Source: Panopea generosa (taxonomy: Eukaryota > Mollusca > Bivalvia > Adapedonta > Hiatellidae). From it: 64,000 nt of DNA. The stretch is from the NCBI GenBank assembly GCA_029582155.1, contig CM055899.1, forward strand, positions 70,897,219 through 70,961,218, given 5' to 3'. Position 1 is the stretch's first letter. Every line of letters starts with the position of its first letter. This document shows positions 1-12,656 of the stretch, in pieces. The notes below the pieces were generated by a model. The model made no database searches. It was not told the DNA's origin and saw only the letters and a list, made by a program, of their open reading frames with translations. Position numbers and translations under genes: made by a program.

Positions 1-1130
1 GTGAAAGAGCTAATGAAAAATGTAGGTGCTACAGTGCATACAACAAAAAATTTACCGACACAGTGCAATCGGAACAGTTCACCTCGAACTTTAAATCAGG
101 TGAGCCAACAATAAAATATAATTCACAATTCCTAGGCAGATAAATTCAACATGCAATAGTCAAAATGGACTGGTTTTCAAACAAGGGTACGATATTATTT
201 TTTGATTGAAATAAAATAGAAAATAGAACTTTTATTTGGTAAACAAGATGGAAAGTTTATGGACGGACAACGTCCTGTATATTCAAAAACACTTTAACAA
301 AAGCTGAAATTTGAAAACTGAAAAATAATTTATAACTAAATAGGGAAGCAATGCTTCATGTAAAATATCTAGGGTTTAGGCCATGAGCTTTCAGAGAAAA
401 TGTTTTTAAAGTTTCTCTTAAAATATGCTTATAAGCCCTGTCGTAGGGCATTTGTAGTGGAAGCATGCTGGTTGAAGGACTTAAGATCTCGGGTTTATAC
501 AACTTTAGTGCAATATTAGTCAAGATTCAATGAAAAATGGGGGTGCTACTGCACCTACTTGAAAATTTTAAGTTCACCTATATGATTCTATGTAAAACAG
601 TGACCCCTTTGGCAGCCCTAAAATATCTAAGGTATAGGCCTTGAACTTTCAGAGGAAATGTTTTTTAAAGTTTCTATTAAAATATGCTTATACGCCCTTT
701 GATGGGAGCGTTTGTGGTTGAATCACGGTGGTTCAAGAAATATTTTGGCTATAATACAAGTTCAGTGCAAGTGTGGTGCTGATCTACCACATGGTTACCG
801 TTTTAATACATGTAGTTATATAGGGAAAATGTTAACATTTTCTTGTATATACAATAGCATGCCCATATGTTATTGACAAGTTCTTGAACAACTTCAACAA
901 ACCTTTAAGGGACCTCCATGGAATGCTATACGTTAAATATCAAAGGCCAGGCCATGAACTTTTAGAGAAAATGATTTTTTTAAAAAGTTTTTATTAAAAT
1001 AAACTTATAAGCCCCATTGCATGGGCATTTGTGGTAAAATCAATGGTTCAAGATCTGGTCTGGAATCTTGTGGTTACATAAATGCTGTTAAATCAAGATT
1101 TGATGAAAAATGGTATTGCTATTGGGTCTA
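1..1130. repeat. Diverged direct repeats, about 300-bp period
   Basis: Three related blocks start near 340, 600 and 915. Each contains, in order, a stretch like aaatatctagggtttaggcc, a Cys/Phe-poor AT block with 'aaatgttttt', then 'aaaatatgcttata' and 'gggcatttgtgg'. They differ by many substitutions and small indels, so the array is old. No coding region was recognised. The left edge is cut by the window. Confidence 0.55.
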
Positions 1131-4100
1131 CAAGAACAAGGTCAACAGACTGAAGATGTACCATGGACAATTTACCATGACATAAGCTCTGCTAGTCTTT
1201 GGCCAGTAGAGCGAAAAACATGTTTGTCTTCAGAATTCAAACAGAAAATTACATTTTAAAGTGCAGAATAATTATAGATCATGAATATCAGAAAACAGAA
1301 GAAAAGACTCGTTATGTTGATGATAATTTTATTTCATTCAAAGATGTTTTAAAAGAATGGATGCTGAAATATGAAAATAATACAAATGAATGACCAATCT
1401 TGCATTCGAGTTTGCTTTGTTCACCACTTAAAATATGAATCATTATAAAAACAGAAAAAATCCACCAATTTTGCCATAAAATATTGTACAGGAAGTATCC
1501 AAGTAGAGCAGATTTTGTAATAAGAACGCATCTTGACAATAGTTGTCATGCCTCATTATTAATGCACGAGCAAGTGATTGACCCAGTAACTGCTCTATAT
1601 GCAATTTGTGAATAAAATGAAACATGATAAATGCACGACAACAAAGCCTCTCCATCAGAATGTACTCTTATATATACACTTGTCAACAGATATTACCCAA
1701 CGTTACTTCAACTTACTTGTAAAATGTGAACTTACCATCTCCCTCCTCCAAACTTGACCACCAAAAAAAAGGGGATTTTAGCGATATTTATAATTGTAAA
1801 CTATGTATATAAATGGTGTTAAAATTTGACGAAACAAACATTTTCTTCACACAAACCCGACTTTCACACAACCTCATGCCTTTCCCATGACTTTTATCCT
1901 TGAATCTTTAGACCACAATCATCAGAATAGTGCTGTGGTACTTGCCTCCTCTAAAAGCCAGTACAAAAATTATCATCCTTTATATCCTGCATTCCAAAAG
2001 TTTATTCAAAAATTTTTGAAGAATTTAAAGATTACCATTCCAAAGATTTATCCTTATTTCTGGTTATTATCTGGAGAACTATCTTTTATTATTTTTTGCA
2101 CTTAAAACTTTTTGCAGATAGGAGAGCTAAGTCATCCAGAAATAATTTTCTGGGTCAACAATTTTGATCACCCTTCATTTGAAAGGAAACCAAATTAATA
2201 TCTTGTGATATTTCATTTTTTGGGGAATATCATGTCATTCAAAGTTCAACAAATATTTTCATTTTTTTTAATCATTTAAACCGGATTTTTCAATTTTACC
2301 TTTTTTTTTTTTTTTAAGAAATGATTATCCAGCATTTTGTTTGTATGAATTTTTTAATAAGATAAATCCAAGGAATCCTCCATAATCCTTGCTATCCAGA
2401 ATCTCCCATTTGATTTCATCTTAATCTTGAAGTCACAAAATTTTACTAATTTCCTATGATTCCTACAAGTGATAATTTGTATCCAGAATTCCTACTGCAG
2501 AGATCCAGATTTCCTATTTATTGGAAAAATTCTTTTTATCCAAGATTTTCCATGGCTGGGAGATTATATTTTTTAAATCCAGGATTTCCTTAATAAAGCA
2601 TTTCCAATGACAAAAGAAAGGTTTTCATATCCAGAAGGGTGTTATTTTCTCCGGAAATGAAGCATCCTGTATCCAAGCCTTACAGAGATCTTTATCCATT
2701 AAACGGTCCAAATCTTTTATCTATTCCAGATGTGATCCTGCAAGATCCTATCCGTGTTTCTAATCTGCCATGTTCTCCTATTTCCAATCTTTTATCCTGA
2801 ATTTTTCCTTATCTCCAAGTAGAATCACAAAAAAGAATAGGGAGAAGAGTGGAGACAATACAGGTGTAAAATAAATAATTACAAATGAAAAAAAATTTTT
2901 TTTTTGAAAAGTTGCCATTTAACAAAAGGGTTGGCGTTTGTTTGACCTGTTAATCATTTACAATTATAAAAAAAAAGAGCTCATCAAAGAGTACTTACCA
3001 TTCTACTATTTTATAGCAGAGATTTTAGAAAGATTTTTTTTTGCCATTTTTCAAAGGGAAGAAGTTAGATGATATTAAGGCCCTTTATTTCATCGATTTA
3101 AACATGTTGTTCCTGAATAATGAAATAGCTCCCACATGGATTCCATATAAATAAGTGCAGATCACTTGAATTCCAGAACTTTCATTTAGTACACAAAAAA
3201 AGAATGCATATCCACAAAAATTTGATCTCCTTAATTTTTGTTTCCAGAAATTAATCCTCAGAAGACAGGGGAGAAAAGCCATGGAAATAACTATATCCAA
3301 CATTATCCTATCCTAGATCTTTCCAATCCTCAATGACTCCTAGACCGGATCCATTATCCTTAATCCAAGAGCCCTTTAGAATATAAGAGTTTAAAATATT
3401 AAATTTATACAAAACACAAACATATTCATATAAACATAATGTCACTGACAATTTCTTTCATACATAGCAGTTGAATGACTATTTACAAGTTCCACATATA
3501 CATCAAATGAAGACAATAAATCCATTAGCCAAAACACAGTGCTTAAATTTGTGACAACCAATATTTCATTTCTCATACAAGGCCATTCTTTTGATTACTT
3601 GCACAAAATTGTATTTCATCTGTCAAAAATAGAGATATAAAACAAAGCTTATGTTAAAAAAATCTATTGAAGATCATCAAATGAAATATTCAAATTTAAA
3701 TTGACCCTTAGTTACACAAAATATTCCAATGCAAATGAGAACATGTAGACAGGGTAGTTATAAAATATTGACAAAACTCTTTTAACATGCATTAATTGAA
3801 ACACACGGAAGTGATACACATAAAATGATGAAAAGTTTCAGTAAGTATAAAGTAGGATTCTAAAGGCTGTTTTCCTTTACTGTTTTAAAATTTTCCTGCA
3901 AGTTTTCATTGGCACTGGATATTTATCAATAATTGTGGGAATATGTCAGTATATATCAGTATTTGTATCATTGAAAAAAGAGATGGGCAGTTTTTATGGG
4001 ATGCATACCATATGACATCCAAGCACACTTTTCAATGTTTGCGTGACCTTCCGCCAACTTCAAGGTCAATAGCCTCTGTGCGTGACTATCTCATCCTCTG

Positions 4101-4338
4101 GTTGAACACTCACGCTCACCTACAGATATACAATTTCAAACTAATCAGATTTGTCAAATGTTTCAAGATTGTTTTTTTTTATTTAAACAAAAAATAAATA
4201 AAAAAATAATCTGACAAAAGAATATGTTTAATACAAAGAACTTTTGATAGCTGTTGCTTAAAAAGTTATATTAAATTGAAATAAAAAACAATGATAGTTT
4301 TTAATGTTAAGTCTAGATATGATAGAAATTTTGTAAAT
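1131..4338. other. SRSF1 3' untranslated/downstream region, no recognised gene
   Basis: AT-rich sequence downstream of the SRSF1 stop codon. It must contain the SRSF1 3' UTR on the minus strand, whose length cannot be fixed. A minus-strand AATAAA lies at 4178-4183, only about 160 bases past the stop; another candidate is near 3082. Between 2100 and 3370 the plus strand is rich in irregular 'tatcc' and 'atccag' motifs, perhaps a decayed simple array. The short open frames here look random. Confidence 0.4.
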
Positions 4339-4533
4339 TTAATATGGTGAGCGTGACCGTGATCTCATTGGTGAGTATCGTGGTGAACCACGTGTACGCC
4401 GAGGTGGCGTCATACTCTTGCTACGTGACCGTGACATGTAACTTTGACCACCACCGCCGCTGCCTCTGTAACCACTTCCTCCACTACTACCACCGCCAAT
4501 GTCTTCCTTTACACGCACATATGAAGTCTCGCC
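4339..4533 (-). CDS. SRSF1: SRSF1 coding exon 4: end of RRM2, Gly/Ser stretch and RS tail
   Basis: The exon opens after the acceptor tttctag with [11 protein letters not shown], matching the end of RRM2 in SRSF1. A Gly/Ser stretch of about 20 residues follows, then [20 protein letters not shown] and a terminal RSRSRSPY before TAA at 4341-4339. The RS tail is short for the family: only a handful of RS dipeptides, not the long uninterrupted run of vertebrate SRSF1. It is separated from exon 3 by a 4.5-kb intron full of repeats. Confidence 0.93.
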   Translation of the reverse strand, partial: GETSYVRVKEDIGGGSSGGSGYRGSGGGGQSYMSRSRSKSMTPPRRTRGSPRYSPMRSRSRSPY

Positions 4534-7500
4534 CTAGAAATATATATAAATATAATAAACATATTTAACATGTGGTAATACCAGTTAAGGCAACCAGGAA
4601 ACACTTAAATAAGGTCATCCTTAAAAAATATATTGTTTGCCGTGCTCCTACCTACTCACTAAAAATTGCAGCTACCCAAGCTTTTTTGTTGACTTTCAAA
4701 GCATTAAATTTTTTTTTATGATTTCTGTCCATTTTTCTTTAAATGACTATGCAAAATTAAAATATGGCAAAAAAAAATAGCTATCTACCTACTCACATGA
4801 AAAATAGTGGGTCGGAGCACAGCAAACATATATTTTTTTAAGGATGGCCTAAGATTTGTCTATACTATAAGTATCTGTCTTTACTGCTACAAAGTCATTC
4901 TACAACAATCATATTAATTTAGTCATATGAGAATAGAAAGTCTTTGAATTTCTAACAAAAAGCAGAAACTTTCAAGTCGGAATAGACTTCTGCTAAAACA
5001 AAGAAATGAAATGAAACTATCAGAAATAAGACTTAAACAAGAGCACTGCAATTGGATGCAGACACTTGTCTTTTTAAAGTTCACCTTGTAGGTCAAGGTC
5101 AGTATTGTGAACACTTTTTTAACCTGAAGACGGAGAAGTTTGCAGAATCAATATTCATTACTGAAAAATAAATAAATTTAAAAGAAAATCAAGCCCAAGA
5201 TAAACAAAAATTTTTATCCTACCAGTTTACAGCCTTAATTATGGAAATTCAGTTATATAAATTGCTTGTATATCGTGATATGAATGCGTTTATAAAGTTA
5301 AGTCACTATAACATAAATAGTTTGTTGAGAAATAGACAATAAGAAGTAAAACTTCTTAACATGATGGTGATCAGTTTACAGAATCAATACTTGTTACTGA
5401 AAAACAAAATAGGTTTTTAAAAAAAATTCAAATCCAGAGCTCAACAAAAAACTTTAACCTAAGGTTTTAGAGAGTAAAGTAAGGAAATTTAGGTAACTTA
5501 GCTACATATAAATTGTTTGTATAACATGATATGAATGTGTTTATGAAGTTCAGTCACTATAACAGTTAAGAAACAGAGAAAAGGCTGAGTTAAACATACC
5601 ACTTTAACCTGACAATGCAAGCATTAACTAAGTTCATTATGAAGGTCAAGGTCAGTGATGTAAACTTTTTTAAAATGATGGTGATCAGTTTCCAGAATCA
5701 ATAGCTATTACTTAAAAATGTAACAAGAGCCATATTTGACACGGCCAATCCCCCCGCCAAACCTAAGGTTTTAAAGCCCAAAGCATGGAAATTTAGGTAA
5801 CTTAGCTATAAACATTGCTTGTATAACATGATATGAATGTGTTTATGAAGTTTAGTCACTATAACTTAGGTAGTTTGTTCAGATAGGGAGAAAAAGCTGA
5901 GCTAAACACAAAACTTTAACCGTCGGACGACAACAATGCCAGAGTCATGACAATAGCTCATCGTTTCTTCTTCTTCAAAATGACGAGGTAATAAAACATT
6001 TATTTCTCAGTAATAGTGTCAGGGGTCATACTATCGGCCGCCAATGACGCCAAATGCGATAAACAAATCAAAGTGGCGCATGTTATTTCAGTTTGGCAAA
6101 AGTGACTGGCGCCAACAAAATATGCCAATATTTTAGCTATATGGCCATGATTTCTCCATAAAGTAATTCTTCATTGTCCTTAACTTTCGATCATAAAGTG
6201 TGAGACCATGGATACCACCTTTCTGATAGCTGGTGGACACGAATTCACTGAACTGTGAATTACCGATGCGGTCGTTTAGGACACCTTATTGCGTTTTCCT
6301 ATTGTTCGTATCTCTAGGTGTTATGGTTTTATAATTAGTTGCAGGGCCTCCGCTGGGATTCGCCAATGTCGCCAAATGCGAAGGAAATTTTTAATTTGTG
6401 AAAGATTTTCCTCTTTTGCGAAAGCGGTTGCGACAAGGAAATCAACAGCCGATTCTCGTATTCAAATTTTCTAAAAAAAACTGACTGTAGAAATTGTCTT
6501 GGCTAATCCATTTAACTGTCCCCTCATCCCAATCAACAACCATAACAATTAACAGATTAATCAGCACCCAGCTGTGATATCTCCCTCAGGCAATTGCACT
6601 GTCACACATATTAAATTTCAACACATGTGTAAGATTACCCTAAGCTAAAAATAACATCTGCTAAAAATAGTCACGTGGTCGCGTAGTGACAACCGGCATA
6701 TTCGTATTTTTAATTATTATATATATTTACATTTTTAAATCATATAGAAATTAAATATGTCTTAAAATATGCTAAACAGGTTTAGAAAAATTGTTTATGC
6801 CAATACACTGTCAACTATACTTTCTTGGGTAACCTCAATTTTTTGTCAACAAACAGTTAAGTTTCAAAATGGCGGCTTCCGAGATAAAAAAAACAATAAA
6901 TGACTAGATTTTGTTTGTAAAATAATTTTGTTTATAATGTCAGCGATGACTGTTGGTTGTTTGATATCAATACCAATGTTTTACAATAAGTAGATCTGTT
7001 TGATCTATATGCTCTGTTGTTATAATGCTAATATTAACCATATTTATAGCGATTCTGTAGTGACAAAGTGGGTGGGGTAATAAAGTTATTTAGAAACTGT
7101 TGTGGAATGTTTTAACCAACAGCAATTTCAGTCAATACGCTAGCTGGAAATCCATAATTTGTGTATTAATAATTTTAAAATAAATTGATGTATATAGATT
7201 TCAAATAATTATAAAATACACTGTATGGGGTTTTGTGAGAATAGCATGCTGTAGAAGAAATAAAAGCAAAAAAAATAAGGCTCAAACAGCTGTTATTTAT
7301 GTGCACAAACACATAAACATTGACAAAATCAAACAAGTACAGAAACATGACAGGGGCCGTTTTGCTTTTTGACTGCACTTCATTTAAACTAATGCATACT
7401 TGCAATTTAATCAACAACTTACTACCAATCATTGCTTTCCCTAATTATCGACTTCAGGCAATAATAACTCATAAGATAATAATAATTTTTAAAAAGTATT

Positions 7501-10500
7501 GCAATATATATTAAAAATTATATTCATAAAAAAACGTGTTTAATTCAAATGCTAAAACAAGTAAAAGAAAACATACAGTAAGTTTCTGTAACTTATGAGT
7601 GGTTTGATAACGATTTAAAAATTGTTGGTCGAGGTACGCAGTTAAGTTGGCTACAAAAATGGCTCTTAATTTGGCTCCATTTTTTTTAATTTGGCTCCAA
7701 CTCAAATATGGCGAAAGTAGTGGCGAAAAGAAAAAAATAGCCAGAGGAGGCCCTGAGTTGTAGCAACAGCGTATTAACTTTAACATAGGTTAGGCACAGA
7801 TAAGTCTGTATTCCGTTTGTTAAAGTCCCGAAAAATTTAAACTTTACAAGATTCGCTCCAAGATAAAGATATATTTTTTTATGAATTAGGAAACTTTGGT
7901 CGTATGTTTTTATCACGTGCATTTTCCCTAACTTCAATCAATTTAATTACAAAAAATATAATGATCCAACTGTTTTGAAAAGCTAGCCACCAGTGGAATA
8001 TTACAGAATTTTCACTTTAATTTATGTAATTTATTCAAGATTCAACCATTTATTTGGTATCGACTGCACATGTGCAATTTGAAAATGAATACGCACAATC
8101 TAAATTTTACATACAGCAAAAGATTGGTTGCTTTGTTTATGACGAACTTGTCTTACCAAACACTCAAAATTTGTTCAAAATAATATCACTGACATTTCAA
8201 AAGTAAATAAAACAAATATTTAGGAAACAATTTTGTCTCAATATCTTATGAGAATACATCAAAGAATTAATGAATGAAAACACAGTTAAAATGGTTTATT
8301 TGCATATTCAAAACCATTTCCTCCTGTTTGTTCCATCAAATTGCCAGGATGTTGGGTTACACTAAAAGTCGGCACCTTTCTTTTCGGAGTGTGGCTCTAT
8401 TTATGATTCTTGCAATAATGGGACGTCTTGGAGTTTACTAAGAATTTACTGTGAAAGTGTGTTTTTCAAATCAATAAAAACTTAAAATGACACAAAAGAT
8501 AAAAAATATATTATTCAACAAAATTTTAGAAATATAGTTAATTTTTTTCAATAACATCATTAAGATACAATCAAAAATATATTTATATTTATTTTAAGGT
8601 AATATTCTTCTTTAGAAATCATCATTTTCAAATGTAAGATATTATATAAAGATGGGAAGACTGAGCAGACACAAAAATCCACCTAAATCTAAAAAGAGAA
8701 ATACAGATTAAAACTTAGAGCCAATGAAGCCAAGTTGGCTCCAAAATCTTAAATTTGACTCCCAACTTTATTCAATTGGCGAATATGTTGGCAACAAGAT
8801 TTTTTCAGCCAGAGAAGGCTCTGAGTGTGTATTGAAAGAAATATATATAAAGTGTTCTTCATTCAACTTGTATACTTTAACTGTTAGTATACAGGTTCTC
8901 TAAATAGAAATTTAACATGAGCTTTTTTTAAAAGAATTATCTACCATTTCACTTTGATAGTGACAATATAATAGTAGATTTTGATAATAATTATAACAGA
9001 GCATTATAACACTTCTACTAACCACTTTATCTCCTGTACCTGACATACATACCTCGTGAGATCTAAATTTAGAGTCATCCAGTTTCCTGCATGCATATTT
9101 CATGTCTTCTTTCCTGAGGAACTCACAGACACCTGTACCATCTTTGTAGACATCAGCATAGCAAACATCACCCGCTTCTCTCATATGGTCCTTCAAATCC
9201 TGCCAACTACCTGACGGTGGTAAACCTACAGCAGCAAACAAGGTACATGTGTAACCAGGAGATGAATACCACTCCATTAAAACCAGAACCACAGTCATGC
9301 ATACAAAGCAAGAACATCCAATCAGGGCTCAAATTGGGTCTGAATTTTAGGGAGAAGCAACTTCCCTCTCAAAAACAAGGAGAAGTGAATGAAAAAGAGG
9401 TCAGGATTCTCCACAGGTCATTTGAACACAGGGGCACCCAGCACTTGAATGGCATGTCCCCAGCACTTGAAATCTTAAACAATATCTTTCAAATGCTTAT
9501 ATTTCTTTAAATCTTCATTTTTCTTAGCATATCTTATTGTATTTTAATGCATAAAATAAAACATACTCAATCTGATTACTTTTACTGATCTATACCAATA
9601 TTTCTATTATAAATCTATTTTAATGAATGCTCAACACATCACTTGAAAATGTTTTTGGGCAGACCCTTGAATGTGTGTGATGCTTGAATTACAACTTGTG
9701 GAGAACCCTGTAGGTATAAGTAAAGGAGACATTTGCACACGAATAAATAATAGAAACAGTTGCATTACATACAGTTTATGTAGATTTTTGTATGTATCAA
9801 CACTTTGAAATTCAATAACTACTGGTAGCTGCAATTTAGAGTGAGTGGGTAGGAGCACAGCAAACAATTATAAAAAAAACAAAAAACGGCCTTACTATTC
9901 AAATCAAAATGCAATTATAATACCATTGATATGTTCTTCCTTATTTCAGTCTATTTTATTTTTCTTGATTGTCCAACTTAATTGTTTCATGCCATAACTT
10001 TAGGTTGAGCAGTATCGAGTGTGAAATTACACTTGATATAATATTATTATTATCATCATTCACATTTATACAGTAGAAAGATTAATTACATACATTTCCA
10101 AGTATTGTAAAATGATAAAATATGTGTGTTTAAAATCAATTTATTTGATATTAAGATTTTGAATGGTAAACAGATTGGATAGTAATATCTTATTAACGCT
10201 TTAGATGCTGATTTTTGAATACACTAATATGTTGACTGTACAATATCCAACATGTCCACCATAAGTGACAGATTCTGCCCCAAGTAGACAATGTCCTGAT
10301 ATGACTGAAACATTTTTTGTTACTCTATTCAGAACAGTACAACGAATCTTTTACATCAATTTTATATGGTTACACATGTATTGCGCTAATTATTCAGTTT
10401 GAAATCATGATTTGCAATTGAATTACACTGCTGGATGTATTATCCTATCATAATGAAAATAATAATCTTAACCAGACAAGCGATTACGATACCTAGCAAT

Positions 10501-12656
10501 CGATACAATATCATAAAGTCAGCTGACAAAGTAAGCACATACACTCTGTTCTCGTAATAACACGTGTTTTTTATGGTTCCCAAATTTAAAACTGATATTT
10601 TCAACCATAGTTATAGTTAAAAACCTGTGGTATAATTATTGATGAATTAATTGAAAACCACAACTAAATTGCTAAGTGTTTGCGAGATCGCTACATTTTT
10701 CCAAACTGTATTTGTGTATCAATTAGCCCTTGCTAATTCAGACTGACATAATAACTTTAGCGTCTTATTGTTATAAACAACATCACTTTTAACTGATTGA
10801 TGCCGACAAACAATGGTCTGTCAGGTTTGTTTACAGTTCCTTGACCAAATAAAATGTTGCCAAATAATGTAGCGCAGTGCACCTTGGGATTTTATAATGT
10901 GGTTTCATTCTGTAGATCCTGGCTACCGCATTAAAATGGGACCCGAGTGTATATGCCAAAAATTGCTAGCGGATATTTTTTAGCAGAGATGACTGATTAT
11001 TGCAATTAACATTGCCATCTGTGGCGACATTTATCCACGTATTAGATAGCACACTAAATATTGGTTTAATCTAAAACACCACACAAAGACTTACCTGATA
11101 CGAGTACTCTGTATTCTGATCTACGGGATGGTGGACCCCCTCTACCACCACCACCACCACCACCACGTCCTCCACCACCACCACCACCAAAGTCTCCAAA
11201 ACCTCCTCGTCCACCTCCCCTGCCTCCTCTAAAGCCACCACGATCGCTTTGCATGTGATCACCAGGGCCACCTGGGCCAGACCCTCGTGGAAATTCTACA
11301 CGCAGTGTGTAGCCATCGTAGTTATAACCATCTCGGTCGCGTACTGCATCAATGGCATCTCTGTAATATCAATTAACAATATAAATCTTTCAACTGAAAT
11401 ATAAACCAAATCCCTTTAGAAAGTTTTTTATTGCATATTTAGGCACACCATAATCCATATGCACAGTCCTCCTAAAATTAAATGTCAAACACTTATATAA
11501 AGTTATAAACTGGAGAACAATCCACTTATATTTTAATAGTTTTAGAAATATATTTAAGACTCAATATTTTTCTACCTGATTATTGACTTAAATTTATTCA
11601 ATTAATGCTGTCACTGTTGAAGTTAGTAGTGTGTTTGTGATGAAGAAGAAGGGATTCTATTTGATTGGATGGCATGGTGTGATTGTTTGTTTCACTTTTA
11701 TTGTTTTTTATTTCAATAGTGTTTCTCTCCTTTTGTACAAAATTTATTTTTGTTTCAGTTATTTGTAGTTCAATTCATTAGCACACATTATATATTTGTT
11801 ACCATTTGATGTTCATTTGCATATAGCCCATATATGGGTCCAGCTAAAAATAGACGGTTGATCTCTGCAGAGCGGTAAGAATCCTCTGAATTGGTGTCAT
11901 GTTCAATTTATTATTCTTTGTCATTATCATTATTGTGGTTAAATTACCAACCCGTGTGAGGTTCCAGGAAACTATTTAAGTGATTGCAAGAATAGGATCA
12001 CTGGGACTCATGAATGTTGTAAGCAACAATTTGTGTAATTCAATAGAATTGAAACTCTACATGTATCCAGGGATTGTTCATGGTACAGATTGGACAATGG
12101 TATAAATCTACTACTTCATCAATGGAATTGAAATTTTGAACATGCACTGTACTCCGACACATAACCATAATCAAACATTGAATTTTTAAGTTGGAGCATC
12201 TCAAAATACCGGTTAAATTCATATCTAAACCATACAATTTCCATTTATTCTGCAAAATCATATTTCAAATAATGTACTTTTTCTAAGTATTCTAACAAAG
12301 CCAAGAAAAAAACCCACATTTTTTTGAGAATTCCCCTTCTATAAAACTTTACTATATTCAAAGTATTAATGCAACATATCAGAATTCGTCGACATTTATT
12401 ACACATAATCTACCATGATTTTTAAATGCACCTGTGTATACAATAACCATGATGTGAATAAGCAATCTCCGTTTTACTGCCACCATTTATTTTACCTATG
12501 ATCTTCAAATTCAACAAAGGCGAATGGCGGTCCCCTTCTCGTTTTCAAATCAACAAATGTGATTTTTCCAAATTTATAGAACAAGTCTTCGATGTCTCTG
12601 GCCCTGATGTCCGGGGGAAGGTTTCCCACATATATTCTATTATCTTGTGGAGGCAT
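4339..12656 (-). CDS. SRSF1: SRSF1-like serine/arginine-rich splicing factor (SF2/ASF), four coding exons
   Basis: SR proteins of this family bind exonic RNA enhancers and recruit U1 snRNP and U2AF in the nucleus. The coding exons, in transcript order, are 12656-12496, 11360-11095, 9225-9053 and 4533-4339. Lengths of 161, 266, 173 and 195 bases sum to 795, giving 264 residues and a stop. Human SRSF1 has 248. RRM1 starts [20 protein letters not shown] and includes the RNP1-like [10 protein letters not shown] Gly/Arg linker follows. RRM2 carries the family signature SWQDLKDHM. The tail holds SRSRSKS and RGSPRYSP and ends RSRSRSPY. All junctions are GT-AG and restore whole codons. An in-frame ATG at 12752 would add 32 residues, but its Kozak context is poorer (T at -3) and the added sequence has no counterpart in the family, so I chose 12656. 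The gene is head to head with C1QBP. SRSF5 or SRSF9 are less likely, given the linker and the RS tail match to SRSF1. Confidence 0.95.
4611..4850. mobile_element. MITE of about 240 bp with long terminal inverted repeats
   Basis: The left end (aaggtcatccttaaaaaata, then 'ttgtttgccgtgctcc') and right end ('ggagcacagcaaac' to 'taaggatggcct') are inverted copies of each other over about 38 bp. There is no coding capacity. A second full copy lies at 56691-56932, and half copies lie at 9826-9890 and 57540-57674. It sits in SRSF1 intron 3. Confidence 0.75.
5030..5930. repeat. Diverged direct repeats, 240-310 bp period, in SRSF1 intron 3
   Basis: The phrase 'cagaatcaata..tactgaaaaa' recurs near 5134, 5378 and 5693. 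After each comes 'atgatatgaatg(c/t)gtttat(a/g)aagtt..gtcactataac'. Three diverged units can be followed. An inverted relic of the family appears near 22880-23035 ('gattctgtaaactgatcaat'). No coding capacity is visible. Confidence 0.6.
6342..7755. mobile_element. 1.4-kb non-autonomous inverted-repeat transposon, copy A
   Basis: The ends are CAGGGCCTCCGCTGG and CCAGAGGAGGCCCTG, a 15-bp inverted repeat with one mismatch. The five bases agttg flank both sides (6337-6341 and 7756-7760), which looks like a target-site duplication. A second copy of almost the same length lies at 31201-32575 in the C1QBP minisatellite. Neither has a reading frame long enough for a transposase. A YY1-like motif, CAAAATGGCGGC, lies near 6867. 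The terminal bases recall hAT ends, but the flanking repeat is shorter than the usual 8 bp, so the superfamily is left open. Confidence 0.85.
8715..8824. repeat. Truncated relic of the 1.4-kb transposon 3' end
   Basis: The text 'aagttggctccaaaatctta' to 'ttcagccagagaaggctctga' parallels the last 110 bp of the element ending at 7755, with many substitutions. The rest of the element is not recognisable here, so this is an older, broken copy. Confidence 0.5.
9053..9225 (-). CDS. SRSF1: SRSF1 coding exon 3: most of RRM2
   Basis: The exon starts after ctgtag with GT, completing the split Gly codon of exon 2. It encodes [19 protein letters not shown] and later [20 protein letters not shown], ending FRSHE before donor gtatgt. 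SWQDLKDHM is the invariant motif of the SRSF1/9 pseudo-RRM helix that contacts GGA RNA. Length is 173 bases: phase 1 in, phase 0 out. Confidence 0.95.
9826..9890. repeat. Partial copy of the 240-bp MITE
   Basis: The segment 'ctggtagctgcaattta' and 'gtaggagcacagcaaac' matches the middle and right arm of the MITE at 4611-4850 but lacks the left half. It lies in SRSF1 intron 2. Confidence 0.5.
11095..11360 (-). CDS. SRSF1: SRSF1 coding exon 2: end of RRM1 and Gly/Arg linker
   Basis: Acceptor attacag is followed by AGATGCC, which completes an Arg codon with the AG of exon 1. The exon encodes [20 protein letters not shown] and VEFPRGSG, the last strands of RRM1. A linker of some 50 residues made largely of Gly and Arg follows, then [10 protein letters not shown] to donor gtaagt. 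The Gly run is encoded by a near-perfect ACC/GCC-type triplet tract on the plus strand (11142-11190), which could vary in length by slippage. The vertebrate linker is shorter. Confidence 0.94.
12496..12656 (-). CDS. SRSF1: SRSF1 coding exon 1: start codon and most of RRM1
   Basis: ATG at 12656-12654 opens [20 protein letters not shown]. The exon ends FAFVEFEDH plus two bases of an Arg codon before donor gtaaaa. The context acaaatATG has A at -3. The in-frame ATG at 12752 lies upstream in likely 5' UTR. Confidence 0.93.
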
